A stretch of 64,000 nucleotides of DNA from Rhizomys pruinosus (GCA_009823505.1 VZQC01005092.1:862259-926258); one strand, 5' to 3'; positions 9,853 through 22,335 are shown, counted from the stretch's first letter. Made by a program: numbers and translations. The notes: generated by a model not told the origin, from the sequence alone.

Positions 9853-12800
9853 TCCCTTTTATGTTATAGTGAGTCTTGTGCTATTCATACATAATTTTCT
9901 AATTCAATTCAGGCATATATACCTTTACCATTCCCAGCATCCCACCCCTACCCATCCACATCATGAATTCTGCTTAAATTTTCTGCATCTTCTTCTCTGT
10001 TTTTATTTTTGTTGGTTTCTTTTGTTTGTTTTCATTGTTTGTTTAACAATAAGGATGATTTGTGATGTCAAAGCACCTTGCATGAATAACTCAATTGTGC
10101 TGGATAAGCTTGTGTGTCCAACGTGAGCACCCCTGGGTTAGGAGCCTCATTGGGAATTTGCTCCATTGTTGGCCTGTGCAATCGTGGTGTATCGTTTGAT
10201 TGCCGGAGTACAAGTATAAGAATGGCTAGGCTGGGCGATGAGCCAGAGAGGCAAGCCCAGAGCAAAGCCAGTGGACAATGCCGTGACACATGGCTTGTGT
10301 TCAGCTCCTGTCCTCCAGGTTCCTCCTGCCCCTGAGTTCTTACCTTGGGCTCCTTGGAGGATCAAACTGTGACCCAGGAGATGTAAGCTGAAAACCCTAT
10401 TCCTCCCCAAGTTGGTGCTGTCAGAGTTTTGTCACAAGCAAATGAAAGACAAACTACAACTAGAAAATTGGTAACAGAAGAGTGGGTATGCTGCTGACAA
10501 ACCTGACCTTGGTTTTATGGGAAGAGGATTGTGGAGCGTTTGGAACTGTTTGGGCTGGGAAAGATCAATTGAATGCTAAAATCATTCTGTGGAGAAATCC
10601 AGTGTAAGTAACAAAGACCAGACCTGAAGTGAAACTTTTGTCGGTACTGGGGCAATTTATGCTTAGGTTAGCTGGGGCCTGGAAAAATCAGCTGTAATAA
10701 CAAGAGACCAGCAATCACTGAGGTGAATCTTCTCGGAGAATAGGTGCTTCAAGTCAGCACACAGAAGCTGTGACCCAGAAAGGCTGAGCCTCCATCTTCG
10801 AGCCATAAGCCAGACTTTTGGTAACGTGTTAAGAGTCTCCTATATGGTCTGTTGTTGAAATTTGAGGGGTTACAGAGAGCAGCGAGGCTTGGCACTGTGA
10901 GAGTGTCCAGGAAAGACCATTGGTGGAGTGCACCTCGGTTGCTGTGAAACCCCAAGGATTGCAAGGGGTCACGGAGAGAAGCTGAAGCTTTGCACCAGGA
11001 TGATCATTGAAACGACTATTGGTGAAGGTGCTGCTCATTTTCAGTTAGACGACCCCAACTTTTTGAGATGCCGACCCTGGAACGACCACCAAGAGCAGGG
11101 GTAGGTGTAGAAGGGAGTTGGCTGCCTGAGATAGTGTGGCCACGGACGGCAAGTCGGAGAGAGGATGCTGCCGAGCCCTTGGAGCCCAGAAGATGGGTGA
11201 GTGGAGTCTCGAGGTAGCCAGTGAATACTTGCGGCCGTAGAGGTTTGCTGACTTAGGTATTGTAGAGTTTGCCTGAGTTCTTCCCTTTGAAACAGACAGT
11301 ACTTGTTTTGGAGTATTCCAGCAACCCACAGTTAGAGACTTTTTAATAGACTTGGACTTTTAAGTGTTGTGGACATTTTAAGGACTGTGAGGCGTTTGAG
11401 GTTGTACTGTCTTAGTTGTGATCATTAATGATTAATGTAACATAATACTTTTGGGATAAGAACTGAAAAGCTATTGGTCTTTAATAGTGGGGATTTGTGT
11501 GGTGCATGCTGTGAAGGTAGGCATGTGCGATGATAGCTTTGAGTGCAAACTTGGTAACACCGTGGGTATGAGGAAGCTCAGTTGGGGAATTGGCTCTCAT
11601 TGGATTGGCCTGGCCACATCTGTGGGGTATTGGTGACTGTGTGTGTTGAGTCAAGTAGACACAGTGTATAGAAGGGCAGGCACTGTGGCAGACTAGGAAG
11701 AGCAGCTTCATGAGAGCAGCCAGTGAACAGATCCTATGTCCATGTGCTGGGCTTCATCTCCTGCCTCATCCTGCCTGAGTTCTGTACCTTGGGCTCCGCT
11801 GAGTGGATAACTGTGACCAGGAGATGTGAAGACTGAATAAACCCTTTCCTCCAGTTTTGTCGTTTTGTCAGAGTGTTATTGTCACAAGCATATGGATAGA
11901 CGAATCTACAGACACCCATTTTCATAGCGTTTGTGCCCATACCATAGAGCTCTGGTCCCCTATGGGTCCTACGTTCATCCAGCAGGGGGGCTGTGTATGT
12001 TCAATCAAGTTGATGCAAATGAAAGTGGTCCCAGGCTGGTATTGTTGTAGTTTCACCATCAAAACCATCACGCCAAATTGGTGCAGCCCTTACATTCTAC
12101 TGCAACCCCTCTCACAGTTGTTTCCTAGGAGCTTAAAGAATCGTGGCGCCACTGCCTGTGAAGAGAAAACAAAACTGTCTATTTCTCTGGAAGCGGTTGT
12201 CTTCGTCTCTATCATGTCTGGCTGTTTTCTTTCTATGGCTGACAGCTTGTCAGGCATAACCTTTCAATCCACTAAAGAGCACAACAATTAGATACATAAG
12301 ATTATTAAACCACTATACAGACTTTATAGCCTTCGTCGATCCTACTAATGAAGCACACACAATATATATAGTATCTGTAAACAGGACTAATTTTATGGTA
12401 GGTTACTTTGTGTATAGACACAGATGTTTGGATGGTATGTTATCATGAATTACATTGTCTCTGTTAATGGAGACAGGGTCTTCGTGTGTTTATAACATCT
12501 CCTAACCATAGAGGATGTAAGCTCTGTTGGCATCAGCCTATGGGTTATTCCTCCAAGGAGAGCCAATGAGCGCAATTAATTGGATGATACAGACAGTATG
12601 GCTGCCACTGCTGAACAATATTTCCAGGCAGGTGGGTATGGTAGCTGGTGCTGACGGAGGGTCTCGTGTTGACTCAAGGAGACCATATTTGCTTTATTTG
12701 GTTATAGCCTTTGGTAACACTCTCTGGTATTCCAAGAGACCAGCTCCGTTAGTTCAAGAGTGTCCTCGGCATAGCAATCTTTCCCATGTTATGTCAGTTG

Positions 12801-13728
12801 CTTCAACAGCAGAGGCCTTATCACCTCTGTTCTTCTTGCAAATTCCCAGTTTTGGATGCAAGGAGGCTTTACCTTTTGTGGGGCTTGGATCCCCTGGCCA
12901 ACATCTCCTTGGAGAATAATCCATTGTTGATGTCAGAGCTCCTGTATTAATATATTTTGCTTAAGTGCATAGCTTAAGGAGACTTTAGCATTATATTTGG
13001 TTCTGAATAGAGAATAATCCTTTTCACAGTTTCTATGTCCATTAGTCAATTAAAGAAGGCAGTTTTACCGATTTTACAAGAGAATACCTCTATAACAGCT
13101 GGCTCCAATCTACAGCTGGAGAATGACCTCATCATCATCATATTTCTGCTTATTCTATGGGGGGCAGTTAAGAAAGTCTCTTGTATTAAAACCTTTGCGG
13201 CACCTAGAAGGTAAGCTTCATTAGGATTCATTAAATATAGTCGTTACTAGTAGGATCCACAGAGGGGCCTGATGTTTGCAGCAATCTGAGGCATTTCTTC
13301 CCTTCAATGCCCAGAGGAGTCAATCCTTCTGCTGGCACTTTCTGGTACATCCTACTCACTGCAAAGTTGCATTTTCTTTCTCAGCCATTAAGTTGGTGAT
13401 ACTCTGGCCTGTTGGAACATACAAATCTTTTCCCATAGTTAGTTTTAAGAATTGGATTGAAAGGTTTTTTGACAAAAAGTTTTCACATCTATCTATATCC
13501 CCCTTTTTTATTTTAGGTTTTTATTTTTGACCCATGAGTCTCAAAAAAGCAGTTGCATTATACATACCTATAGGGTGGAATCAAGGCACAGATTTCATCA
13601 AATTCACCCATGCTGTTTTGGGTTACTGTATGTGATTAACTTGGGAAACAAAGTTTATTTTTAAATTAAATCATCCTATAGGTGAAAGAGATTGCTATGA
13701 GGTGATATGACAGCAAAATTATAGAGAA
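9853..13728 (-). mobile_element. Element X, copy 2, split by a class III provirus
   Basis: The two halves, 9853-10095 and about 11911-13728, match consecutive parts of the element at 55251-57291 in reverse complement. The 3' terminal part (L1-like G-rich tract and A-rich tail) is in the left half, the rest in the right half. The 5' end corresponds to about 55368 of copy 3, so this copy is about 110 bp shorter at its 5' end, as expected for 5' truncation during target-primed reverse transcription. It interrupts L1 1 in its endonuclease region. No intact reading frame is shared with the other copies. Confidence 0.75.
10096..11914 (+). mobile_element. Class III (ERVL/MaLR-type) provirus nested in element X
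   Basis: Left LTR about 10096-10460 starting TGTGCTGGAT, internal region, and right LTR about 11524-11914. The whole follows the provirus at 42655-44635 block by block, including the primer-site region (about 10461: 'gaaaattggtaacagaagagtgg') and the AATAAA-containing LTR tail at about 11836. Compared with that copy it shows many single-base insertions and deletions, more than substitutions. Ends are therefore approximate, and only a weak match (TCAAT versus CCCAT) remains of a target duplication. Confidence 0.8.
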
Positions 13729-14494
13729 AATTTGTTTATGCCAATCCATTCTCCCAGTCTATTTCTTTTGATTGGGGAGTTCGGCCCATTAATATTTAAG
13801 GTTATTATTGAGAGATGTGTGCTGCTTCCTTTTACCTTATTTTCTGTTTGCATTCTTGGTCTAAGTTTTTATTTCCACAGTTACACTTTTATTCATTACT
13901 CTCTCTACGTGCTCCTTTCTTCTGACCTTTGAATTGCTTTGAGTATTTTCTGAAAGGTTGGTTTTCTGGACATGAATTCTTTCATCTTGTTTATGTCATG
14001 AAAGATTTTTCTTTCTCCTTCAACTATAAGTGACATTTTTTGCTTGGTATAGTAATCTGGGTTGGCATCTATAGTTGTTTAGTACTGGGAATACTTTCGT
14101 CCACATTCTTCTGGTTTTCATTGTTTACACTGAAAAGTCAGCTAGAGCTGATAGGTTTTCCTTCATATGTAACTTTTTTTTTATCTTGTGGCCTTCAGTA
14201 ATTCGTCTTTGTTTTGGGTGTTTAATATTTAAATGTGATATGGTATTCCTTTTCTGATCTTGTTTATTTCATGTTCTATGTGCTTCTTGTATTTGTATAG
14301 GTTTGTCAATTTTCAGTTTGGGGAAATTTTCTTCTATTATTGTGTTGAAGATCTGATCAATAACTTTGTCCTGGGATTTTTCTCCTTCTTCTATCCCTAA
14401 TGATGCATTCATCCAATCTGTTACTGAGGCTTTATCCCATCTTTTTCTGCTGATTGGGTAATTTTCTTTTTCATTTCATCCTATGATTTCTTTA
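13729..14494 (-). mobile_element. L1 1 continued: ORF2 start and ORF1 C-terminal part
   Basis: Minus-strand L1 resumes here: first the N-terminal endonuclease coding part (with the reverse complement of the SPIKRHR-type coding block near 13760-13790), then the ORF1 RNA-binding (RRM and C-terminal) part. It aligns directly with 35180-36110 of the L1 at 30766-36875. Stops break both frames. Confidence 0.88.
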
Positions 14495-14759
14495 TTTTAT
14501 AAACCAACATTTTTTATAAGTACATGTATAGAAATGATAAGAGTGTGCATATTAAGAGATTGAAAGTGTTTTGTCTTTGCAAACAATGAAAATTTAAATT
14601 CCAATAACTTTTCATGTTACTCATCTACAAGAATAACCAACATTTTGAAAAATTATAAGAACTAGCGAAGATAGAAAATTATGGAAGCGCTCATGTAGTG
14701 CCAGCATAATTCAGAGTCCACTGTTTTAGATGAATGGATTTGATCCTGTGATTTCTTTA
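14478..14759. mobile_element. 248-bp insertion with 17-bp target duplication
   Basis: L1 ORF1 is interrupted by 14495-14742. The direct repeat ATCCTRTGATTTCTTTA flanks it at 14478-14494 and 14743-14759, one mismatch, the hallmark of an L1-machinery insertion. The insert is AT-rich and begins with T-rich sequence, so the inserted transcript would read on the minus strand. I do not recognise it. It is not a B1, B2, ID or L1 sequence and has no homologue in this window. Confidence 0.8.
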
Positions 14760-15410
14760 GTATTTCCAATTCCCTTTGAAGTTTGTCATTCTCTCCTTCT
14801 AGGTCCTTAGTTCACTGGTCTGTTTCCTGTTTCATTTCAGCATGTGATCTTTTCAATGTTTCTACTTCATCGCTGAGTTTGTCATTCTCTCCCTTGATTT
14901 CCTTGAATATGTCTATTATTGTTCTTTTAAGATCTGTGTCCTGGGTTATCTCCAGGGAGAACTTATTGTTATAGTCTTCTGTAGGAATGATAGATTTCGG
15001 TGAAGATTTATTATTGGCTTTTCCCATGTTGTTGATTTTCCTTTGTGCTCTTAGCATGTGGATTTGAATTGTTTATAATCTGAAGTGAAATTCAGGTGAT
15101 TTTTTGTTGTTTGGTTGAAGGCCTGTTCCTTTAGGTTGGAAGGATTGCTCTCTCTTTTGTTACTTTGCGTTCTGAGTCACCTTTTCTGTTCTCACCGGGA
15201 TAACCCCAAGGGGAGGGGGTGGACTGCACTGGTATTTAACCACCCAATCCTGTCACCGCTAAGGTAACCGAAGTTCCTTACTCAATCCAGTCTGGAAGTT
15301 GGAGGAGCTCCAGAGACACTGCGCTGGAAGTGATGGGGCTCGGGTAGTCCTGAACCCTGTGCCGGAAGTGACGATGTTCAGGTGGTCCTGAAACCCTGCC
15401 CCAGAAGTCA
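14743..15410 (-). mobile_element. L1 1 continued: ORF1 N-terminus and 5' UTR
   Basis: The ORF1 N-terminal part (about 14760-15057, minus) encodes a coiled-coil-like stretch rich in E, K and L heptads (for example IKGENDKLSDEVETLKRSH), as expected for the L1 ORF1p trimerisation domain. From about 15060 to 15410 lies the GC-richer 5' UTR. Its outer end carries three imperfect tandem units of about 38 bp, each ending in a 'ggaagtga'-like motif at about 15334, 15372 and 15408. Confidence 0.8.
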
Positions 15411-15497
15411 AATTTTTATAATTTTCATACAACACAGTTTGATGGTATTTAGATTCCATCCCCTATCCGGTTATCCTCCCACTGCTCCCACACAATT

Positions 15498-15581
<84 letters not shown>

Positions 15582-16170
15582 TTGTATATATACGTATTGT
15601 GTCTTATAGAGTCTGATAGAGTCTGGTTTATGCCCCCAAATGTCTATTAGTGTAGGTGTATATACTGTGCCCACCAATAGTCCCATTGCTATAAATCAAT
15701 ACCACCCCCATCCCCCACCAGAAGCTGTCCATTACCAAAAGTTGCTTAGGTTAGGTTGGGATTTCTTACCTTCTTACTATGTTCATGCTGGGATTTTTAT
15801 CTGATTTGAACAAGCATGTCCATGCTATGACCATTGCTGTGAGTTCAGCTGACAAGCTGTGTGGAAGACTCTGTTTCCTTGGGGTCATCCACAACCTTGG
15901 CTCTTTCTGTCTCCTCCTCTGCAATGATCCCTGAACCTTAGGAATTAGAGGTTGGACTAGATGCTCTATTCAGGAATTCAGGGATAAACAATGTGAGGCC
16001 TCTTGTTCTCTGGATATTAGGCAATTGTGGGTTTCTGTGTTAATCACCATCTGCTCCATATGGAAACTTCTCTGGTGAGAGTTTAGTGGTGCCTTCATCC
16101 TATGTGTAGATGTTGTATTGAAGATGTGTCACTAGGGTTAAAAACCTTAAAGATAATTATTTCTAAGTTT
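15411..16170 (-). mobile_element. Old L1 (Lx-like) 3' UTR piece
   Basis: The sequence from 'tttttataattttcatacaacac' through the cytosine-rich 'ccatcccctatccggttatcctccc' block and on to 'ttctctggtgagagtttagtg' resembles the 3' UTR of old rodent L1s that I know from mouse genomic DNA. The cytosine-rich block near the T-rich left end corresponds to the G-rich tract before the poly(A) on the minus strand, which sets the orientation. A CA/TA microsatellite interrupts it at 15503-15574. Family assignment is from memory. Confidence 0.5.
15503..15574. repeat. (CA)n-(TA)n compound microsatellite
   Basis: About 21 CA units followed by about 13 TA units, with a short AT-rich tail. Confidence 0.97.
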
Positions 16171-16615
16171 TACCAGTTCTGTAACTCTGTTATAGTCTCC
16201 ACTTATTGCAAAGAAAGCTTCTTTGCTGTAGGGTAAAAAGTCCACTTGTTCAGGCTAGTCAGGCTTTCTTAGGCAACCTCAGCAGATTAGGCCAAGGAGC
16301 AAGGAGAACATAATGGGAGTTTTGAAAGTAGGATTAGCTCTATTTTTATTATGTTGTGAAAACTGAAATCATTCTATTTCAATACTCTTTTAATTTGAGG
16401 AAAAGAAATATCCCAGACATAAATGAAATAAATTAACTTTAAAAGTAATTTATAAAATGTCATAAAATTAACATTGTTGCTGTGCATTAAATTTCAATTA
16501 CTTAAATTTAAAATTTCTGTGGGAATTAAGACATCTGTTCCTTCAAGAAATATATTTTACTTCATACCATAGTATCTAAATTTAGCATATATTATATATG
16601 AAGGCTTTAGTTCAA
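16171..16615. other. AT-rich unique-looking DNA
   Basis: No gene or repeat recognised. It separates two blocks of old L1 3'-UTR-like sequence and may be a degraded continuation of them. Confidence 0.4.
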
Positions 16616-17770
16616 TTGTTATGCTGACCAGAGTCCTACTCTTAAAGAAGGCCAGTTCTTCTTCACCCAACCAAAATCAGCTTATAATACTTCTTCAGCT
16701 AAGGTTGGGTTCTGCTACCCATCGCTGCTGCTCTGTGCTGTGTTTTTGTCTGGTTGGAGTTGCATGGGTCTTGTGCATGCTGATACCATGCTGTAGGCTC
16801 ATATTGAACAGAGTTCTAGGAGCTTGTAAGATTGATTGTCATCAGGTCTTGCTCCACTTCTCTGCCTCTCACAATCATTCTGCTCCCTCATCCACAATGT
16901 TCCCTGAGCCCTAGGTGGGAGAAGCTGAATATTGATGACCTGACCATGGAACCACACTCTGTAGACACTTAATCTTCATAATCTGATCATTTGTGCCCAT
17001 TTGAATTCTTGTACTCCTGTTGCATGGGGAGGGGCATCCTTAATCAGAGTTAAGAAGTAATTATTCCCTTCTTGGGACTTTTTTCTATGTTGTGTGGGGC
17101 TTATGTGTAGAGGTTGCATTGTAGATGTGCCATTTAGGCATGAGCAATTCACTGACCATGTCTGTTTGTGTCTAGTTGTGGGACTCTGCACTACTCCTCA
17201 TCTGGTGCAAAAGAAGCTTTTTTGGAGTGGTGTCTGGAATATTTGTCTATAAATATAAGAATAACTATTTTGCAGTGAGTAAGATGTTGCCTTATCCTAA
17301 GGATGTGTCAACCGTGGGGATTTCTCTAGGATCAATGACCTTTCCAGGTGTGTGTATCTGGCTATCTTTACACACACGAGTTTTCTTTCACTGAGTGGGT
17401 TTTAAGTCCAGTTAGTTAGCTATCAATTGCCCCCAAGATAAAAGTGCCACTCTTGCCCCAATGTTTTATGCTGTGCTGGTCATTGACATGGATATTTGGT
17501 CTTAAAGCTGGTGTTGGAATATTGATTGATATTCTCCCTCAGAAGCTTGCATAGTGCTCTCCAAAGCTATGAGAGCTAGCCTTCAGTAAAAATGGCTTCT
17601 TGGTCAGTTCCAGCTCCTTTGCTCCAAATCTGATCTCTGAAGTAAGTCCTGTCTTCAGCAATAGGGTCTTATTTTCAGGTTCTGGGAGGCAATCAAGGTC
17701 TATTGCAATAACCTGTGTGATTTGGGGAGTCTTTTGGACATAACTTTTTGTTTTCCAGTTCTGCAGAGTA
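16616..17770 (-). mobile_element. Old L1 (Lx-like) 3' UTR piece
   Basis: Blocks such as 'ttccctgagccctaggtggga' (16900), 'tgtgggactctgcactact' (17177) and 'gcaaaagaagcttttttggag' (17207) recall the long 3' UTR of old rodent L1s, and the order of blocks parallels 15900-16100. No ORF is expected in such sequence and none is convincing. Orientation is inferred from the neighbouring block. Confidence 0.5.
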
Positions 17771-18217
17771 TTAATGTATTGATGATAATTTTGAATCTAG
17801 CATGGATATCTAGACATGGAATATAGTTTAATCATTAATATTATAGTTTAAATGATCATGACATTATGTCCCTGAAAATGGATGGTAGATATCATCGCGT
17901 ATAAAGTGCAATGAATGGAGAATGTTTATTCCTAACTTGAGGTGTTATTTGTAATATACATGAGAAAATAATAAGTTTATTAAATGAGTTTGGCAAAATG
18001 CATAGAGTATTGCATGTTGAAAACAATTTTAGGCAGGAAGAGTACAAAAACTTTATGGAATCTCCTATAGGAATATGCACTAAATATATATATATATATA
18101 TATATAGTCAGAATCTGTCAGACTGTGAATTAGTATTCATTAGTACATTGATGTGAATTGAAAAAATAGGACGAATTTTAAGAAAAGTTGGACTTTCCCA
18201 CAACCTTTGAATAAGTT
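17771..18217. other. AT-rich unique-looking DNA with (TA)n
   Basis: Nothing recognised except a short (TA)n run at about 18084-18106. Confidence 0.5.
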
Positions 18218-18479
18218 AAAAACAAACAGTTGTGTGGGGCTGGAGAGATGGCCTAGCAGTTAAGAGCACCGACTGCTCTTGCAGAGGACCGGGGTTCAAT
18301 CCCCAGCCCCCACATGGCAGCTGAGAACCGTCTTTAACTCCAGTTCCAGGGGAATCCGACGCCCTCTTTTCACCTCTGCGGCATTGCATGACACGAGTGC
18401 ACAAACCTGCATGCAGACAGTACATTCATACACATACAAAATAAATTTTAAAAAATTAAAAAAAAAACGAACAGTTGTG
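18218..18479 (+). mobile_element. B2/B3-type SINE, single-unit form
   Basis: Plus-strand tRNA-derived SINE: head GGGGCTGGAGAGATGGCC at 18236, B-box-like GGTTCAATCCC at 18293, A-rich tail near 18440-18462. It carries a single 'actccagttccagg' unit. Target duplication AAAAACRAACAGTTGTG at 18218-18234 and 18463-18479 has one mismatch. Confidence 0.95.
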
Positions 18480-19089
18480 AAATGGCACTCACAGAACAAT
18501 AGGGGGAAAAGAACAAAAAGGTTATTAAATTCTTTGATTTATTTTATTGTGATATTACCTGACTCTCAACAGTGTAATTTTTCTTGTCTTTAACCAGTTG
18601 GAATAAGGTGTTTTTATGGTCATTATTGCATGTAGTTTTTTGTGTTAAATGTAAAAACATATATTTAAATAAATCTAATTAAATAGTTAGGAATTTAAGA
18701 AATGCAAAATTAGTTAAGAAGATATGCTTGCAATTTTATTCCATGTCGAATATTTTCAACATGTGGATGGTATGTTAGTAAGGGATTCGTCCATTGCTAT
18801 TGCAGTAGCTTTTTACACTTATATACAAAATGCTGGATTTCCTGGTGCCATTATCATGCATATCTGTCATATTTGTTCTGTCTCTTTGAAGAGTGCTTCT
18901 TTTCACAATTTCCTATTGAACAGAAGATATGTGTAGAGTAGTAAAACCTCTGCTGGTGCTGCCACATGTAATATTTTTTGAAGTTCTCTTGCTTTGACTT
19001 TGTTGTTTACATCATTGCATTAGTTTAGCACATTCAGATTCTGTTGAACAAACCTGAGTTTACAGTGGACATGAGGTAGTTAGTATCTA

Positions 19090-19130
<41 letters not shown>

Positions 19131-21110
19131 GCCCTCCTACCCCTGGTGAGGTGTCCCCTTTTAAAAGTTATCAAAGTTATTATAATTCTCTATGGAATAT
19201 TTCTGAGATAATGATTCTGATCATTAGCCTGACTGGGACTGGTGTTGACAAAGAGTCTTTGATATTCTGAATAAATTTAGGTCATAGAGAAGAATTGAGA
19301 CCTCAAATTTTGGATATTGGGGCTATCTTTTTCCTTGTTCCTCCAGTCCCATATGTAGTCTTTGATTTTTGTTTCCTAGTCTTTCTCCACACCTGATAAT
19401 TTTTTTGCCCACTATTGCTCTAGTGTATACACATCCCTATACCATTCCATTCAATATATTTTGCTGAGGCACTTAATCACACTAGAAAAATTCCTCAAAT
19501 ATATTCCATACATTTCTTAAAAACACAAAAGTTTGAAGGTTATCTTCCATTTGTTCTGTGATGATTCTCCAGACCAGAGTTATTTTCTTAGGCTTTCTTT
19601 GTCTTGCTACATTATTAATTATAGGACAGATGTGGAGACTCCTTGGTATTCTTTCTCCTTTTTTTTTTTTTTTCTCATTCTTGTTCCCACATGTCTACAC
19701 AGAAGATTCACTTGCCTACATAAAACATGAAAGTTTCTCTCTTGGACTATGTATATATAAGAAACGATTTAGACAAGAGATACTGAGCTCTTAATAATCA
19801 CATTATTGACACAAAGAAAAATATCTTTGGACAAATAATTCATTAGTTTATTTAATGCCTAAATAATATATCATTGTTTCTTTCTGCACTCATATTTTAA
19901 ATGAGATAGAAAATAGGGAATTTAATACTATATTTCAGCATATTAAAGCATATGTTCCCATCATACAATAAATCTGAATCAATATATGCTATTAGTTGAT
20001 GGTCAATTATCATTGACTTCATTGCCTTTTTCCTTAATAAAACTATAATGATACATTATGTTACTCATCATGTGGAAATTTGGATTTAATAAAAAAATTA
20101 TGAACCCCCCAAAATGAAGTAATTTCCTTAAGTAATTCTTTAAATTTCAAGCAGAGTGAGTATTAATGGAATATAGGAAAAGAAAAATACAGTAGGTTGC
20201 TACCTTAAAAAAAAAAAATATATATATATATATTAAAATTCTTAACTGTAAATGTGTAGAGGAAGCAAAAAGTAATTACCACAGTGAACTAGAATTAGCA
20301 AAGGGTAGGGAAAATAAAGATCTATTGAATTGGTATTAATTTCATATCTTGATAAGCAAGTGCTTATTATTGAACAGCTGACATCAAGTGAATATCACAT
20401 CTATTAAATGCACATAGAAACACATAAATTAAAACTGCTGGAATAAAATAATCTCTGAAAGAAACCAGCTGTAACACAGCACAGATAAAGTAATGGTTAG
20501 ATAATTCAAGTATTCACAATTATCTTTTATAAATGATGATCATTTTGTGTTAAACTTGCAGACAGCCAATAGTTTTCAAATGTAAAATTGACATGTAAGT
20601 AAAAGAATTATTTGAAGAAAAATTAGGCTTATTGAAGTAGTAAGGGTATTTTAACTATTGAGATATGAACAATGAAAGACTGTACATTTAACTTGAACTA
20701 ACATGAAATAATATAACGAATTTCTCTCTAGAGTTGCCTCTAAGGACAGATTGATCAACCTATAACTGAGCCACTGACTATAGTACATTTATGACAGAAT
20801 AAATTGAGAATTTTAATTGCCTATATCTAATTTGTTTTAATGAGTCAAGCCAGTATTTTAATTAAACAAACTTAAGTAACACAAAGAAACTGAACTCAAA
20901 AAAAGTTAATTACAAAAATAATGTGATAAAATTAAAGTATCTGTACTAAATTAGAAATGTCCAAAAGAGATATATGGCTTTGTAGTTACAAAGAAAAATT
21001 AACGTTTCTAATTGTATTCTTAGACTTTAAAAATCCAGAGGGTTTTAAAGACAAAGAGGCATAGGAAGAAAATGAAAGGCAAATAAGTAAGATGCCCTAC
21101 AAATTGCAGT
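18480..21110. other. 2.6 kb AT-rich DNA, no gene seen
   Basis: AT-rich DNA with stops in all frames at short spacing. Apart from an (ATCT)n microsatellite at 19083-19131, a T run near 19660 and an A/(TA) run at 20205-20235, I recognise nothing. Confidence 0.55.
19083..19131. repeat. (ATCT)n microsatellite
   Basis: About 11 tandem TATC units, nearly perfect. Confidence 0.97.
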
Positions 21111-21410
21111 AAGAAGGCCCATGGCGGGCTGGAGAGATGGCCTAGCGGTTAAGAGTGCCGACCACTCTTACAGGGGACCCGGGTTCGATCCCCAGCACCC
21201 ACATGGCAGCCGAGAACCATCTGAAACTCCAATTCCAGGAGAACTCCAGTTCCAGGGGAATCCGACACCCTCTTCTGACCTCTGCGGCGTTGCACGACAC
21301 AGGTGCACAGACTTGCATGCAGACAGTACATTCATACACATACAGAAATAAATAAAAAATAAAAAAATTAAAAAAAAATTAAAAAAAATTTAAAAAAGAA
21401 GACCCATGGC
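21111..21410 (+). mobile_element. B2/B3-type SINE, internal-duplication subfamily
   Basis: Plus-strand copy (21126-21395) with clear A box and B box (GGTTCGATCCC at 21182), two tandem 'actccagttccagg' units at about 21226-21258, and a long A-rich tail with TTAAAA interruptions. Target duplication AAGAAGRCCCATGGC at 21111-21125 and 21396-21410. It is one of the best-preserved copies and useful as a reference for the subfamily. Confidence 0.96.
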
Positions 21411-21583
21411 CTCCTATGAAAGTAGATGAGATGCATGTGTACACATCTCTAGCACAATCTGAAAGGCACTAGTGGTTTGCCACAGTATTCATTGATGCAT
21501 CCCAAGGGCTAGAACAAGTTCTGATAGATATTAATGGTACTTAAGTCAAGGAAAAAAAGTAAAATAAGAAAATAAACGTTTTT

Positions 21584-22300
21584 TGTATTATTCTGTTGAA
21601 GATTGTATCAATACCATGATCTTGGGGTTCTTCTCCTTCCTCTATCTCTATGATATGGAGGTTTGGTCTTTTCACAGTGTCCCACATTTCCTGATTATTC
21701 CACTGCTGTATTTTATTAAATTTTTCATATTCATTTCTTGGGCATTCTAGTTTTTCCACTTTATATTTCAGTGTTGATATTCTATTTTCTGCTTCCACCA
21801 ATCTGTTCCTGAGGCTTTCTCCCATTCTTTCCTGTTGATGTGGTGAGTGTTCGATTTCCTTTTTCATTTCATCCTGTGATTTCTTGAGTATTTCTATTTC
21901 TTTTTGGAGCTTGTCATTCTGTTATAGCTCCTTGCTTCTGTGGTCTGTTTACTTTTTCATTTCAGCCTGGTATCTCTTCAGTGTTTCCACTTCCTTCCAG
22001 AGTTTGTCATTTTCTCCCTCTAGTTCCTTCATGAATTTGTCATTCTCTCCCTTTAGTTCTTCGACTTGTTCTTTATATTCCTTGATTTCTTTATGTCCAA
22101 GATTGTTCTTCTAATATCTGTGTCTGGGTTGTTTCTAGGGAAATCTCATTGCAGGAATCTTTTATAGGACTGGTAGAGTTTAGTGTAGATTTATGCTGTG
22201 TTTTTCCCATTTTGTTTTTTCGTTGTGTTTTTGGCATATGGGTTTGTCTGAACTTTTTCTTCTTTGCTTTGCAGGATTACTTTGCTTGTTTCTTTCAGGT

Positions 22301-22335
<35 letters not shown>

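Larger units (their letters stand above)
5610..15410 (-). mobile_element. L1 LINE 1, near complete, heavily interrupted
   Basis: A minus-strand L1. The 3' end is at about 5610, ORF2 runs leftward from about 13860, ORF1 from about 15057, and a GC-rich 5' UTR ends at about 15410. Removing the SINE nest (7674-8080), the 9009-9200 duplication, element X with its nested provirus (9853-13728) and the 248-bp insertion (14495-14742) leaves about 5 kb. Collinearity with L1 at 30766-36875 proves that both sides belong to one element: the endonuclease sequence breaks at about 9852 and resumes at 13729. ORFs are riddled with stops, so it cannot move on its own. Confidence 0.9.

Noticed and set aside
18236..18310. 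tRNA-like sequence (A and B boxes) in SINE heads and in the ID element
   Set aside because: No cloverleaf with paired stems can be formed across the unit; these are tRNA-derived SINE promoters, not tRNA genes.
21121..21355. Frames such as ...GLAVKSADHSYRGPGFDPQHP... in SINEs, repeated at many sites
   Set aside because: They are translations of the B2/B3-type SINE and recur at every copy; not proteins.
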